Part shown: piece after piece, positions 1 to 7,857 of the stretch | Numbering within the stretch: the first letter of the stretch is position 1 | Layout of the letters: each line of letters starts with the position of its first letter | Assembly (NCBI GenBank): GCA_002179805.1 | Contig: NAVB01002945.1 | Coordinates: 1-12,398 of the forward strand | Source: Acanthamoeba lenticulata | Lineage: Eukaryota; Discosea; Longamoebia; Acanthamoebidae | Length of the DNA stretch: 12,398 nt | Direction: 5' to 3' | Program-made: the position numbers and the translations under genes | Notes under the pieces: generated by a model | Told to the model about the DNA's origin: nothing | Databases searched by the model: none | Seen by the model: the letters and a program-made list of their open reading frames with translations, nothing else

Positions 1-1114
1 GAGTGGTGTCACTCTCGTCGGCAACGTGTGGGTTGGAGCTGTTCAGGTAGCGTACGCGCATCTCGCCGTCAGGCGGCGCCGCGTTGGCGGCGATCTCGAG
101 CAGAGTCTCGCCCGGCTGCTGGTAGAGCGGCTGTGGTGCACGACGCGAGAAGCGACCCACAACGACCACGGCGACGCCCAATGCGAGCTGGTCAGCTGCC
201 GCGCAGGCGGCGGCAAAAGGGGGCGGGCGGGGGGGACCTTGAGCTTGATCGCGGCGAGCCTCTTGGCTCGGAGGTGCCGCGTCCGGGTGAGCTCCCGCCA
301 GGTGAGGACGGAAGCTGCGGGAGCAGAATGAGGCTGCTGGTGATGGTGGTGGAGGTGGTGCCACAGCGACTCCTCGGAGACGTGCGACTTGACCCAGTCC
401 TTGAGTCGCTTTCGCTTCCGCTCCTTGCGTTCAGCCTCTTCGCTGCCCTGGAGAGAGGCTCTTCTTCCTCTTTCCCTGTGGTGGTCCGATTCCGCTTCCT
501 CCTGACTATCGTTACTGGTGTCCCCTTCTGCTGCTTCTTCACCCTCGGGCGTACTCTCTGTCCCGGTGCTCTGCTCGAGCAGATGCTTGAGGCTGTAGAA
601 AGCGGACTTGATCTTGCGCTCCTTCTCCTCGTTCATGAGGCCCACGTAGGTCAAGTAGGCACCTTGCCAGAGTTCATCCCTGAGAACGAGTAAAAGTACT
701 CAATCGATTGAGCTTAATAAGTTCTAAGGAAGGAGGAAAAGGACGCGCATACGACGTGCACAACCGCAGCCACTGACGGCACACCAGCATAGCGCGGACC
801 AGGTCGCCACCACCTTGGTTCTCGCTCAGGGGACGAAACAATCTCTCGAAGACAGACAGCTGCACTTCTTCGGGCAGCGTGTTGAAGCTGCTTGTGGACG
901 ACCCGCTTGCGCCTCCCTCGTTGAGAGAGCGCTTGTGCCCCAATTCCATCATCTCTCGAAGGCCTTGCTTTGCGCCCAAGCTTGAGTTTTTGTGGACGTT
1001 GGTTGGGTTCGTATGAAACCAGTTTTCTCGCACGTTCATCCGGCCGGAACGACAAGCCCGGTACGGCACACGCCACGCAAGGCAAGCTTGCGGGCCGGAC
1101 GACGGTGCCACCAC
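1..1114 (-). CDS. F-box domain protein, C-terminus beyond left edge
   Basis: Three exons are seen on the minus strand: 1114-753, 679-238 and 187-1 (open at the window edge). The introns are 680-752 and 188-237, both GT-AG, and reading phase is kept across both junctions. Residues about 79-125 form an F-box: FNTLPEEVQLSVFERL, then LVRAMLVCRQWLRLC, with the splice completing LCTSDELWQGAYL. F-box proteins usually serve as substrate adaptors of SCF ubiquitin ligases by binding Skp1; that role is inferred. After the F-box comes a highly charged insert (Glu-rich, then RKERKRKRLKDW, then a His run HHLHHHH). The WRELTRTRH motif resembles the W-x-x-L-x-x-x-R that often follows an F-box. Exon 3 opens with a short hydrophobic run, LALGVAVVVVG. 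It continues with QQPGETLLEIAANA and RYLNSSNP, which is faintly LysM-like. The start is uncertain: in-frame ATGs lie at 1114, 1039, 952 and 949. The F-box call is firm and the rest is tentative. Confidence 0.75.
680..752 (-). other. GT-AG intron of the F-box gene holding a 14-bp palindrome
   Basis: The minus-strand donor is GTATGC and the acceptor CTCAG. Splicing turns the first exon's TGC ACG TC into S-D-E-L-W, the expected end of an F-box. The 73-nt intron is more AT-rich than its flanks. It contains CTCAATCGATTGAG (699-712), a perfect 14-bp palindrome. Without splicing, the frame meets a stop two codons after the acceptor. Confidence 0.75.
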
Positions 1115-1185
1115 CGCGTCAGCGGCTTCACACCCAACGAGCTCTCCGGTGACCCGACTGCACGCTTTTGTTTTGCACGCAGGAG
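1115..1185. promoter_or_regulatory. Short divergent intergenic region, F-box gene / aminopeptidase
   Basis: If the F-box gene starts at its first ATG, only 71 bp separate the two divergent starts; with the later ATGs the gap is 146 to 236 bp. The two promoters must therefore overlap or sit inside transcribed sequence. I see no TATA box. The sequence GCACGCAG at 1175-1182, four bases before the aminopeptidase ATG, looks like a splice acceptor. An intron in the aminopeptidase 5' leader is thus possible but unproven. Confidence 0.35.
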
Positions 1186-4100
1186 ATGGAAGCTGCGGCG
1201 TCGCGTACTGGCAGCTTGCGAGCGCTTGCTGGGACTGCTATGTTTCTGGTTTTCCTTTCATTATGTGCCGCTCAGGCAGTCTTCGATGCGCCTCATGACG
1301 GCTTCATCTTCACTTCCGCCAATCTTACTGAATCACCAAGGTTAGCCCCTCATCGTTGTGATGTACCGCGACGCTCATTCAGGTGACGGAAACGATTTTG
1401 CTGGTCCATGGTCTTTGTAGCGAGGTGCAAGGAGCAGAGTTTGTGTCGAACAACTTGTGGGAACAGCAGGTGCGTGCACAGCGAGAACGAGAGCGGGATG
1501 ACAAGGTTCTCCTGCCCACGCACGTACGCCCGCTCAAGTACCACCTCACCATCCGGCCGGACTTGGACTCGTTCACGTTCAACGGAAACGAAACGATCGA
1601 CGTACTGTTACCCTCTCCCACATCATGCCTACGGGCACTCCTCACCTGTGCGCGCGGCATGATGTGCGGTAGGTCATCGTCGTCGAGCCGAGCGACACGA
1701 TCACGCTGCACGCCTCGCAGCTCGACATCACGCACGCGGCGATGCATTGGACGGATGGCTCTACAGCGCTGGCCGTGAACATCACGCAGAGCGAAGAGAA
1801 GAAGACCGCCACCATCCAGTTCTCACATGCGCTGCAGCTCGGAAGGTGCGTAACCTGCTGGCTTCTTGTTCTCTTCACTGCAGAAGAGAGCTTGCTGACA
1901 CGGTGAGTCCTCTTCAGCGCGCGGTTGGTGATCGAGTTCAACGGCGTGATCAACGATCAACTGAACGGCTTCTACCGCTCCTCATTCACTCACGAGGGCG
2001 AGAAGAGGTGCTTCCACGCCCCCGCACACGATGATGTCCGCTCAACACGAGCTGCTCACTTGATGCAAAAAAAAAAAAAAAACATCTGCGCAGATACATG
2101 GGCCTGACCCAGTTTCAGCCGACCGACGCTCGCAAGGCGTTTCCCTGCTGGGATGAGCCCGCGCTAAAGGCCAGGTGGGGCCCCATCCTCGGTGGTGGTA
2201 TGGTAGTGACTCTGATGTGTGCATTGGCTGAGCGCCGGCACGCCCGCGCAGATTCGAGGTCGCTCTGATCGTACCGGAGGAACTTGTGGCTCTGTCTAAC
2301 ACGCCCGTCAAAGCCACCACGTCCCTCGGCCAGGGCCTCAAGGTTGGGGAGTCCCCCCCCCACAAATATACTTTGTTTGGGCGACTGACCGTGCTGGGCC
2401 ACAGAGGGTGGAGTTTGCCGAGACACCGCTGATGTCGACCTATCTGGTGGCCTTTGTCGTGGGCCACCTCGAGTTTGTCGAGGGCCAAACCGGTTAGCTG
2501 CCGTCCCTCGTTCACACCACACACTTCTTGACAGCTCGTCCTCACCTCCCAGTCTTGCCTTGTGATGTGCTGCATTTTACAGAGGAGGGAGTCGAGGTGC
2601 GCGTGTACACTCCTCCCGGGAAGAAGGAGGGCGGCCGATTCGCGTTGGACGTCGCCAGTACCTCTCGCCCTCTAAGCCCCTCCTCCTCCCCCGAGTGCAC
2701 TTCTGATCTGAACTGCGTGTTCGCATTCGTGTGGTCGTGGTTGATCAGCCCGCACCCTGTCCTACTTCCAGGAGTACTTCGGCATCGCCTACCCCTTGCC
2801 CAAGCTCGACCTGGTCGCCGCCCCCGACTTTGCCGCAGGGGCCATGGAAAACTGGTGCCGCCTCCACTTCCGCCACCGCGCGCCACTCTCGTTTCCTCGG
2901 CTTCCGGCTCACCAATCTCTCTCGTCCTCCCCGGGAACCGGCAGGGGCTGCGCGATCTTCCGCGAGGCGCTGCTGCTGGTGGACCATACGACGTCCTCGC
3001 TCTCAATCAAACAGTTCGTTGCCTACGTCGTCGCTCATGAGCTCGCCCACCAATGGTACGGCCGCCCTTCTTCGCTCGTCCTCGATACATATACGACTGC
3101 GCTTGACATTGCCTTCCAGGTTCGGTAATCTTGTGTCGCCCGGCTGGTGGTCTTTCCTGTGGCTCAACGAGGGCTTCGCGACCTGGGTGGGCAACTTGGC
3201 TGTGGACCACCTCTTCCCCGGTACGACCAGCCCCTCCTCCGGTTTGGCAAAAAAACCTCCGGTCTCTGATGCCCGCTCTGGGTGAACCGACAGAGTGGGA
3301 CATCTGGACGCGCTTCATCAGCGATTACACCACCACCGGCCTGTCGCTGGACTCCCTGGCCTCCTCGCACCCCGTCGAGGTGCATGGTGCGTCTTTGTCT
3401 CTCATCCCGTGTGGTCTCTCTCTCCTCCCCTGATCGCGTGAGTACGACACAGTCAAGGAGGCCAGCGAGATCCGCGAGATCTTCGATCACATCTCGTACG
3501 ATAAGGGCGCCGCCATCGTCAGGATGCTGGCCAGGTACCAACCCTCTTCCCCCCTCTTCTCCTTTCCGTCTTGTTCAACAGCCGATGTGTTGGTGAAATG
3601 AACTGTCGGCACAATGCAGCTTCCTGGGCGAGGAGACGTTCAGCCGGGGCCTGCACACCTACCTCACGCGGCACATCTACAACAACACGGTGACCGAGGA
3701 CCTGTGGGTCGCGCTCACCGAGCTCTCCGGCAAGCCCATCGTCACGCTCATGGACCCCTGGGTTGGGCATCCCATCCCTCGTCCCTCTTTCATTGCTTCC
3801 CTCGTTCATTCAATCCTCATCGCCTCCACGCAGGTCAAGGCTACCGGCTACCCTGTGCTGTACGTGGACCACGAGGCCGCGGACGGTGAGGCCTTCCTCA
3901 CCGTCAGGCAGGAGCGCTTCTTCTCGCTTCCGCCCGCCGAAACCGGTGCGCCACGATGCTGCAAGTGATCATTGCGCTGCGGTCGAAGGTGGGCTCAATG
4001 CCAATGATATTTATACCAATTCGGCCGACGTGTGCAGAGACGGCGGCGAAGGAGCTGGATCCGGTGTGGTGGGTGCCGCTCTCGCTGCTGACCAGCGAGA

Positions 4101-5985
4101 ATGCGTCCCATCCCGTGCAGCACAGCCTCTGGGAGGGCGGACGCGGGCGGCGAGTCGAGCGCGTGCCTCTTCCGCCTCGTCTGACCGCACTCGGTACCTT
4201 GTGCCCGCACAACGTCGTCTGCGCCCTGTTGGACTAACCTTGGGACGGTCACGCAGGCGAGCGGGGCGACGTCTGGGTAAAGGCCAACGCCCGGCAGACG
4301 GGCTTCTTCCGCGTCAAGTATTCGGAGCCCCTTCTGCGCGCCCTGGAGCCGGCGCTCCTGTCCCTCACACTCCGGCCCTCCGACCGACTGGGGTGCGTCC
4401 GTTCTCCGCCGCCGGAAGGGCTCGCGCTTTCAAGCAGCATGGCTCATCGTGGCGCGTGATGTGCGGTTGGGGGGGGGGATGTTGTCTCAAAGGCTGCTGG
4501 ACGACGCCTTTGCGCTGTGCAAGGCCGGGCACATGAGCACGCCCGAGCTGCTGGCCCTCCTTCAGTCCTACGTCAACGAGAACAGCTTTCCCGTGTGGGC
4601 ATCCCTCACCACCAACCTCGAGGACCTGCGATCTTCCTGGCGCCAGTCCCTCTCCGCGGTCGAGGCAGTACGCATTCCTTGCGCTCGCTCGAGTGCGACC
4701 AAGAGCTGAATTCCTTGATCCTCCCATTTCTGGCGACAGGATGAGGCCTATGCTTTGATGCAGAGCTACATCAAGGGTCTCTACCAGCCCATCATCAACA
4801 AGCTGGGCTGGACGCCCGCAGGTACGCGTGGAGAAAGGGAGATAGAGGATGTGCCCAAGTTGTCGTTCTCTAATCGCTGTACCGATGACGCAGAGCCGAA
4901 CGAGGACCGGCAGCAGATGCTCCTGAGGTCGGTGGTCCTGTCCTACGGCGGCAGCCATGGCCTCATCAAGGACGTCATCGAGGAGGCCTCCCGCCTGTTC
5001 CACGCCCACCTCAACAACGAGCCGGTGCGCTACCGCCCCCACACAGTCCCCACGCGGCCCCAAAATACTCACTGGCGGCCTCCTCTCGTGAAGGGCTCCG
5101 CGATCCACCCGGACCTGCTGACTCTGGTCTACAACCTGGCCGTCAAGTACGCCTTGCGCCGGGCCCGTGAGGCGACTCTGGGGTTCAACTCATGCGTGGC
5201 GCGTGCGCGGCAGGTTCGGTGGCGAGAGGGAGTGGGAGGCCATGCGCGAGATCTACCGCAATCCCAAGTCCGAGGAGCAGAAGATCCGTGCCACCAACGC
5301 TCTCGGCAAGGCCATGTACCTAGCTTCTTTTTCATAACAGTCTTGCTCCTTCTCTCTTTCACAACCAACCTCACGTCTCTCGTCAGGGATCCCGCGCTGA
5401 TCAAGAGGACGCTCAACCTAGCCCTGTCCGACGAGATGCGTGCGCAGGACGTGTACCAGGTCTTCGCCTCGGGTACCACCCCCTGACGCGTTTTCTCTCA
5501 CGTCCCTTGTCATCACACCGGCTGACTGCCTCGGCAGTGGGAGCGAACGATGCGGGCATCGAAATCGTGTGGTCCTTCCTGAAGGACCGGTGGGCCCAGC
5601 TCGACGAGAGATTCGGGGATCAGGTACTATTCCCCTTTTCCTCTCCGTACTTGTGTGGGAACACGACACTAATGAGCCTACGATGGTGGCCAGTTCTTGC
5701 TGCTCGGCCGGATCGTGGAAACCTCCACTGCCTACTTCGCGACAGAGCAGCGAGTGCAGGACATGAAAGGTGCACGCTCTCCCTCTTCTCTTTCCCACTC
5801 GTCGGGGTCTTACCTTGTCGGCGCTTGCGGTCCTTCTCGCAGAATTCTTTGCCGACAAGAAGACGGCGAGCATCGAGCGTAAGGTGGAGCAATGCCTCGA
5901 ACGAGCCAGCTCGCGAGCAGCTTGGATGAAGCGAGACGCCGCAGCCACCTTGGCTTGGTTGCGCGCTCATGCGTCCCGCGTGTAA
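1186..5985 (+). CDS. M1 family zinc aminopeptidase with signal peptide (26 exons)
   Basis: It removes N-terminal amino acids from peptides and is related to aminopeptidase N and puromycin-sensitive aminopeptidase. Exons: 1186-1340, 1421-1601, 1673-1845, 1918-2007, 2094-2174, 2252-2342, 2405-2492, 2583-2657, 2749-2854, 2945-3055, 3120-3220, 3294-3386, 3453-3534, 3620-3761, 3834-3945, 4038-4193, 4257-4392, 4493-4667, 4740-4821, 4894-5024, 5094-5146, 5214-5315, 5387-5472, 5538-5623, 5694-5769, 5843-5985. Their sum is 2907 nt (968 aa), all in phase. The substrate motif GAMENW is at residues 342-347 and the zinc site HELAH at 378-382. The third ligand, E401, lies exactly 18 residues further, in WLNEGFATW. 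The catalytic tyrosine is Y464 in ISYDKG. The C-terminal half has the ERAP1_C-like helical domain ([15 protein letters not shown] through AAWMKRDA). Residues about 13-31 are hydrophobic, ending CAAQA before VFDAP: a signal peptide or type II anchor. Sequons occur at N46, N108 and N148, so a lumenal or secreted location is likely. The ATG at 1186 is the first in frame. Exon 16's 3' half is the least certain part. Confidence 0.95.
2067..2082 (+). repeat. A16 homopolymer inside an aminopeptidase intron
   Basis: A run of 16 A lies in the intron between exons 4 and 5 (2008-2093), eleven bases before the CAG acceptor. It sits where a polypyrimidine tract would normally be. Other mononucleotide runs in this window also fall in introns: C9 at 2353-2361, G10 at 4469-4478 and C11 at 6425-6435. 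Confidence 0.85.
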
Positions 5986-6098
5986 CAAACTTTTTCACGA
6001 AGCACAACAAGAGCAGCTCTTTTCTTTTTCGTGCCGTTGTTGTCGACGGCGCCAAGGTCAAGGCGAAAAGAACGTTCGTGTGTGGTAGTCAAGCAAAC
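5986..6098. promoter_or_regulatory. Intergenic: aminopeptidase 3' end / ATP-grasp gene 5' leader
   Basis: This 113-bp gap holds no gene. It must contain both the poly(A) site of the aminopeptidase and the promoter of the next gene. I see no AATAAA. There is an inverted repeat AAGAGC-A-GCTCTT at 6009-6021, followed by a pyrimidine run (TTTTCTTTTTC). A minus-strand reading of the repeat is identical, so it could bind a dimeric factor, but this may be chance. Confidence 0.3.
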
Positions 6099-7637
6099 AT
6101 GCTGGAACAACTGAAGGCAGCCAAGCTGAAGAAAACAGAGGGCGCGACGCCGCAGGCAAAGGCATCCTTGCCGGTCATATGTGGCGACGATGCAGACTAC
6201 CGCCGACTCATGGAAGAAACGTGTGCCACGCTTGTCTCGCTCCCCTCCCCTCTCTGAGAAGCCACTCACTCCTGCCCTGCAGCTACTTTGAAGAATACTG
6301 GGAGAAGATAAGAGACTTCACCTTCCCCTCCACCTTCGTTCCACTCTCCGTCGAAGCTGCTACCGCCCTTCTTGAAGCGCACAAGCGGTGGCGTGCCCAG
6401 CCGGACCGGTCCGAGAAGGTTCATCCCCCCCCCCCGCCAGTCCTTGTGGGCTCCAGCTTACCTGCACATGCCTGCTTGGTGTAGGGTCAATGGAGGAGCG
6501 AGCACCCAGAGCTGGGCCAGTTGGCCGACGCCATCGACGCCGCCAAGCAGAAGCTCGGCGTGGCGCACATGTTCGTTCGCCTGTCCTCACGCAGCCCCAA
6601 AGACGCCGCGCTCTCGCAATCAGGCACGATCATCGCCTCTCGCCTCAGCAAGCGCTGCATCTCACTTGCCGGACGACGATGCAGGCTTCCGGTCGTTGCT
6701 CGAGGCCGAGCTGGAGAAGGTGAAGGAGCTCGAGCAGGACCACCCGACGTCGTTGCAGAACCAGCGCCTGCACGCCCTCTACCGCGCCTCCACGCTGGCC
6801 CTCAAGGTCGACTCGGGCGACCAAGGTGCGCAGACACGCTCGGTCATGATACGCAAAGCTGCACGACGAGGAGAGTTGACCTTGTGGTCGTTGCAGGCGT
6901 TCAGCTGCTGGTGGAGAGCCCGCGCATCCAAGGTGATCTCGAGACGGTGGTCAGCCAGCAGAAGACAGACTTCAACGTGGTGGTCCGGGCCTGGGGCGAG
7001 TTCGATGTGGACCTCGAATTCCGCGCCTTCATCTACAAGCGCAAGCTGACTGCCGTCACGCAGTACAACGAGTTTAATATCCTTTCACATCCTCTCGTGA
7101 TGCCCGCTCTCCCTCATTCCCGCGGCGCGCGAGGCTTGGCTCTTCCCATCCTTAACGACCGGGTGGCCACTCTATTTCCCGACGATGCTCAAGCACAAGG
7201 ACGGGATCGTGGCGCGGCTCCACAGCTTCGTCGTCGAGCAACTGCTGCCCGCCGTCTCCCTTCCCAGCATGGTCATCGACTTTGCGCTGGCCTACCCGCG
7301 TCACGAGGGCGATGACTTCAAGGTGCTTCCACCTCTTCGAGAGGAGAATGATCGTAACCCACGAGCATGCGGGGGCAGGTCTACGTGGTCGAATTGAATC
7401 CGTTTGCAGAATTCGCCGGGACAGGCCTCTTCGTTTGGTTGGACGACTTCGCCGTTCTCTCCGGCCAGGCACCCTTTGAGTACGCGTCCATTCAGGGCCG
7501 CTAGTCATCAATAGCGAGCTGCTCACATGCGTGGACACAGGTTCAGGGCCCAGGTGGTGGAGCCGGAAGGAGTCATGCACCGCTTGGGCAGCAACTGGAT
7601 CCTGCCGGACTTCATGCGTGAGGAGGCGCACGAGTGA
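6099..7637 (+). CDS. CDC123/D123-like ATP-grasp protein (8 exons, with an AT-AC and a GC-AG intron)
   Basis: Exons: 6099-6220, 6283-6418, 6485-6623, 6685-6825, 6897-7076, 7171-7322, 7379-7479, 7541-7637. They total 1068 nt (355 aa). The order of motifs follows the D123 family: YFEEYWEKIRDFTFPSTFVPL near the N-terminus, VRLSSRSPKDA (117-127, like the family's KLNWSSPKDA), VVVRAWGEF...LEFRAFI (207-225), then VIDFALAYP (274-282) and VYVVELNPF (291-299). D276, E295 and N297 sit where ATP-grasp enzymes hold Mg-ATP. In yeast and animals Cdc123 is an assembly chaperone for eIF2, acting on its gamma subunit. This protein differs at the key signature (VELNPF for the usual IDFNPF, SSRSPKDA for NWSSPKDA). 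It may therefore be a paralog with another client rather than the orthologous chaperone. The ATG at 6099 is chosen because the longer frame would overlap the aminopeptidase's last exon. Confidence 0.8.
6624..6684 (+). other. GC-AG intron in the ATP-grasp gene
   Basis: No GT lies anywhere between the end of the SSRSPKDA exon and the next exon's acceptor, yet the reading frame must change. A GC donor (CAG followed by GCACGA) paired with the acceptor GATGCAG gives a 61-nt intron. It joins SQSG to FRSLLEAEL with phase kept. The donor is the window's common GTACG donor with T replaced by C. An alternative is a base error in the assembly. Confidence 0.7.
7077..7170 (+). other. U12-type AT-AC intron in the ATP-grasp gene
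   Basis: The intron starts ATATCCTTT (7077-7085), the full consensus of the minor-spliceosome 5' splice site. It carries CATCCTTAAC (7147-7156), matching the U12 branch-site consensus TTCCTTRAY in its last eight bases, and ends in AC at 7169-7170. The branch A at 7155 is 15 nt from the 3' end, in the short range U12 introns require. No polypyrimidine tract or AG acceptor lies near the end. Exon 5 stops in phase 1 and exon 6 supplies TC, giving TQYNEF-I-YFPTML. This is the only joining I found that restores the D123-like reading frame. Confidence 0.9.
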
Positions 7638-7857
7638 TAAATCTTAATTTAAATGTATTTTTTAAATCAAGAGAAATGTGAAAGCAAACCAGGAAATACA
7701 ACCTTGTATTTCGCTCATCTTTCCGTCACTTGTGCTGTAGTACCTTCCGAACCATCCCGTCGTGACGTTGCACTCGTAGGCCAGGCCTGCGACCTGAAAC
7801 TTGAGCACCCCCTTTCTGCCGGAACGCCTGCAAACACAGATTTCGATTGCCACGACG
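7638..7857. promoter_or_regulatory. Intergenic: ATP-grasp gene 3' UTR / carrier promoter
   Basis: This 220-bp gap has no gene. The first 45 bases are strongly AT-rich (TCTTAATTTAAATGTATTTTT), as expected of a 3' UTR and poly(A) region, though an exact AATAAA is absent. The second half returns to genome-like GC content. It contains CGTGACG and the inverted repeat AGGCC-A-GGCCT (7778-7788), upstream of the carrier ATG. Confidence 0.4.

Noticed and set aside
28..693. 221-aa plus-strand open frame at the left edge
   Set aside because: It lies opposite the F-box gene's exons 2 and 3 and crosses a supported intron. Its composition shows no domain.
1383..1420. Acceptor CATTCAG at 1382 as the start of aminopeptidase exon 2
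   Set aside because: It gives the wrong phase and a 42-nt intron. The acceptor TTGTAG at 1420 keeps phase into [13 protein letters not shown].
2067..2082. A16 run as the poly(A) tail of a retrocopy or retroelement
   Set aside because: It lies wholly in a short intron with no target-site duplication, no element body and no coding remnant beside it.
2042..2575. 177-aa minus-strand open frame
   Set aside because: It runs across four aminopeptidase exons and their introns on the opposite strand, so it is a shadow.
4137..4181. Alternative frame [15 protein letters not shown] as the real end of aminopeptidase exon 16
   Set aside because: It reaches a TGA before the only good donor, and its possible donor phase does not fit exon 17. 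I kept it only as a flag for checking.
5892..6257. Upstream in-frame extension of the ATP-grasp protein
   Set aside because: It would overlap the last exon of the aminopeptidase in another frame. The D123-like similarity begins only after the ATG at 6099.
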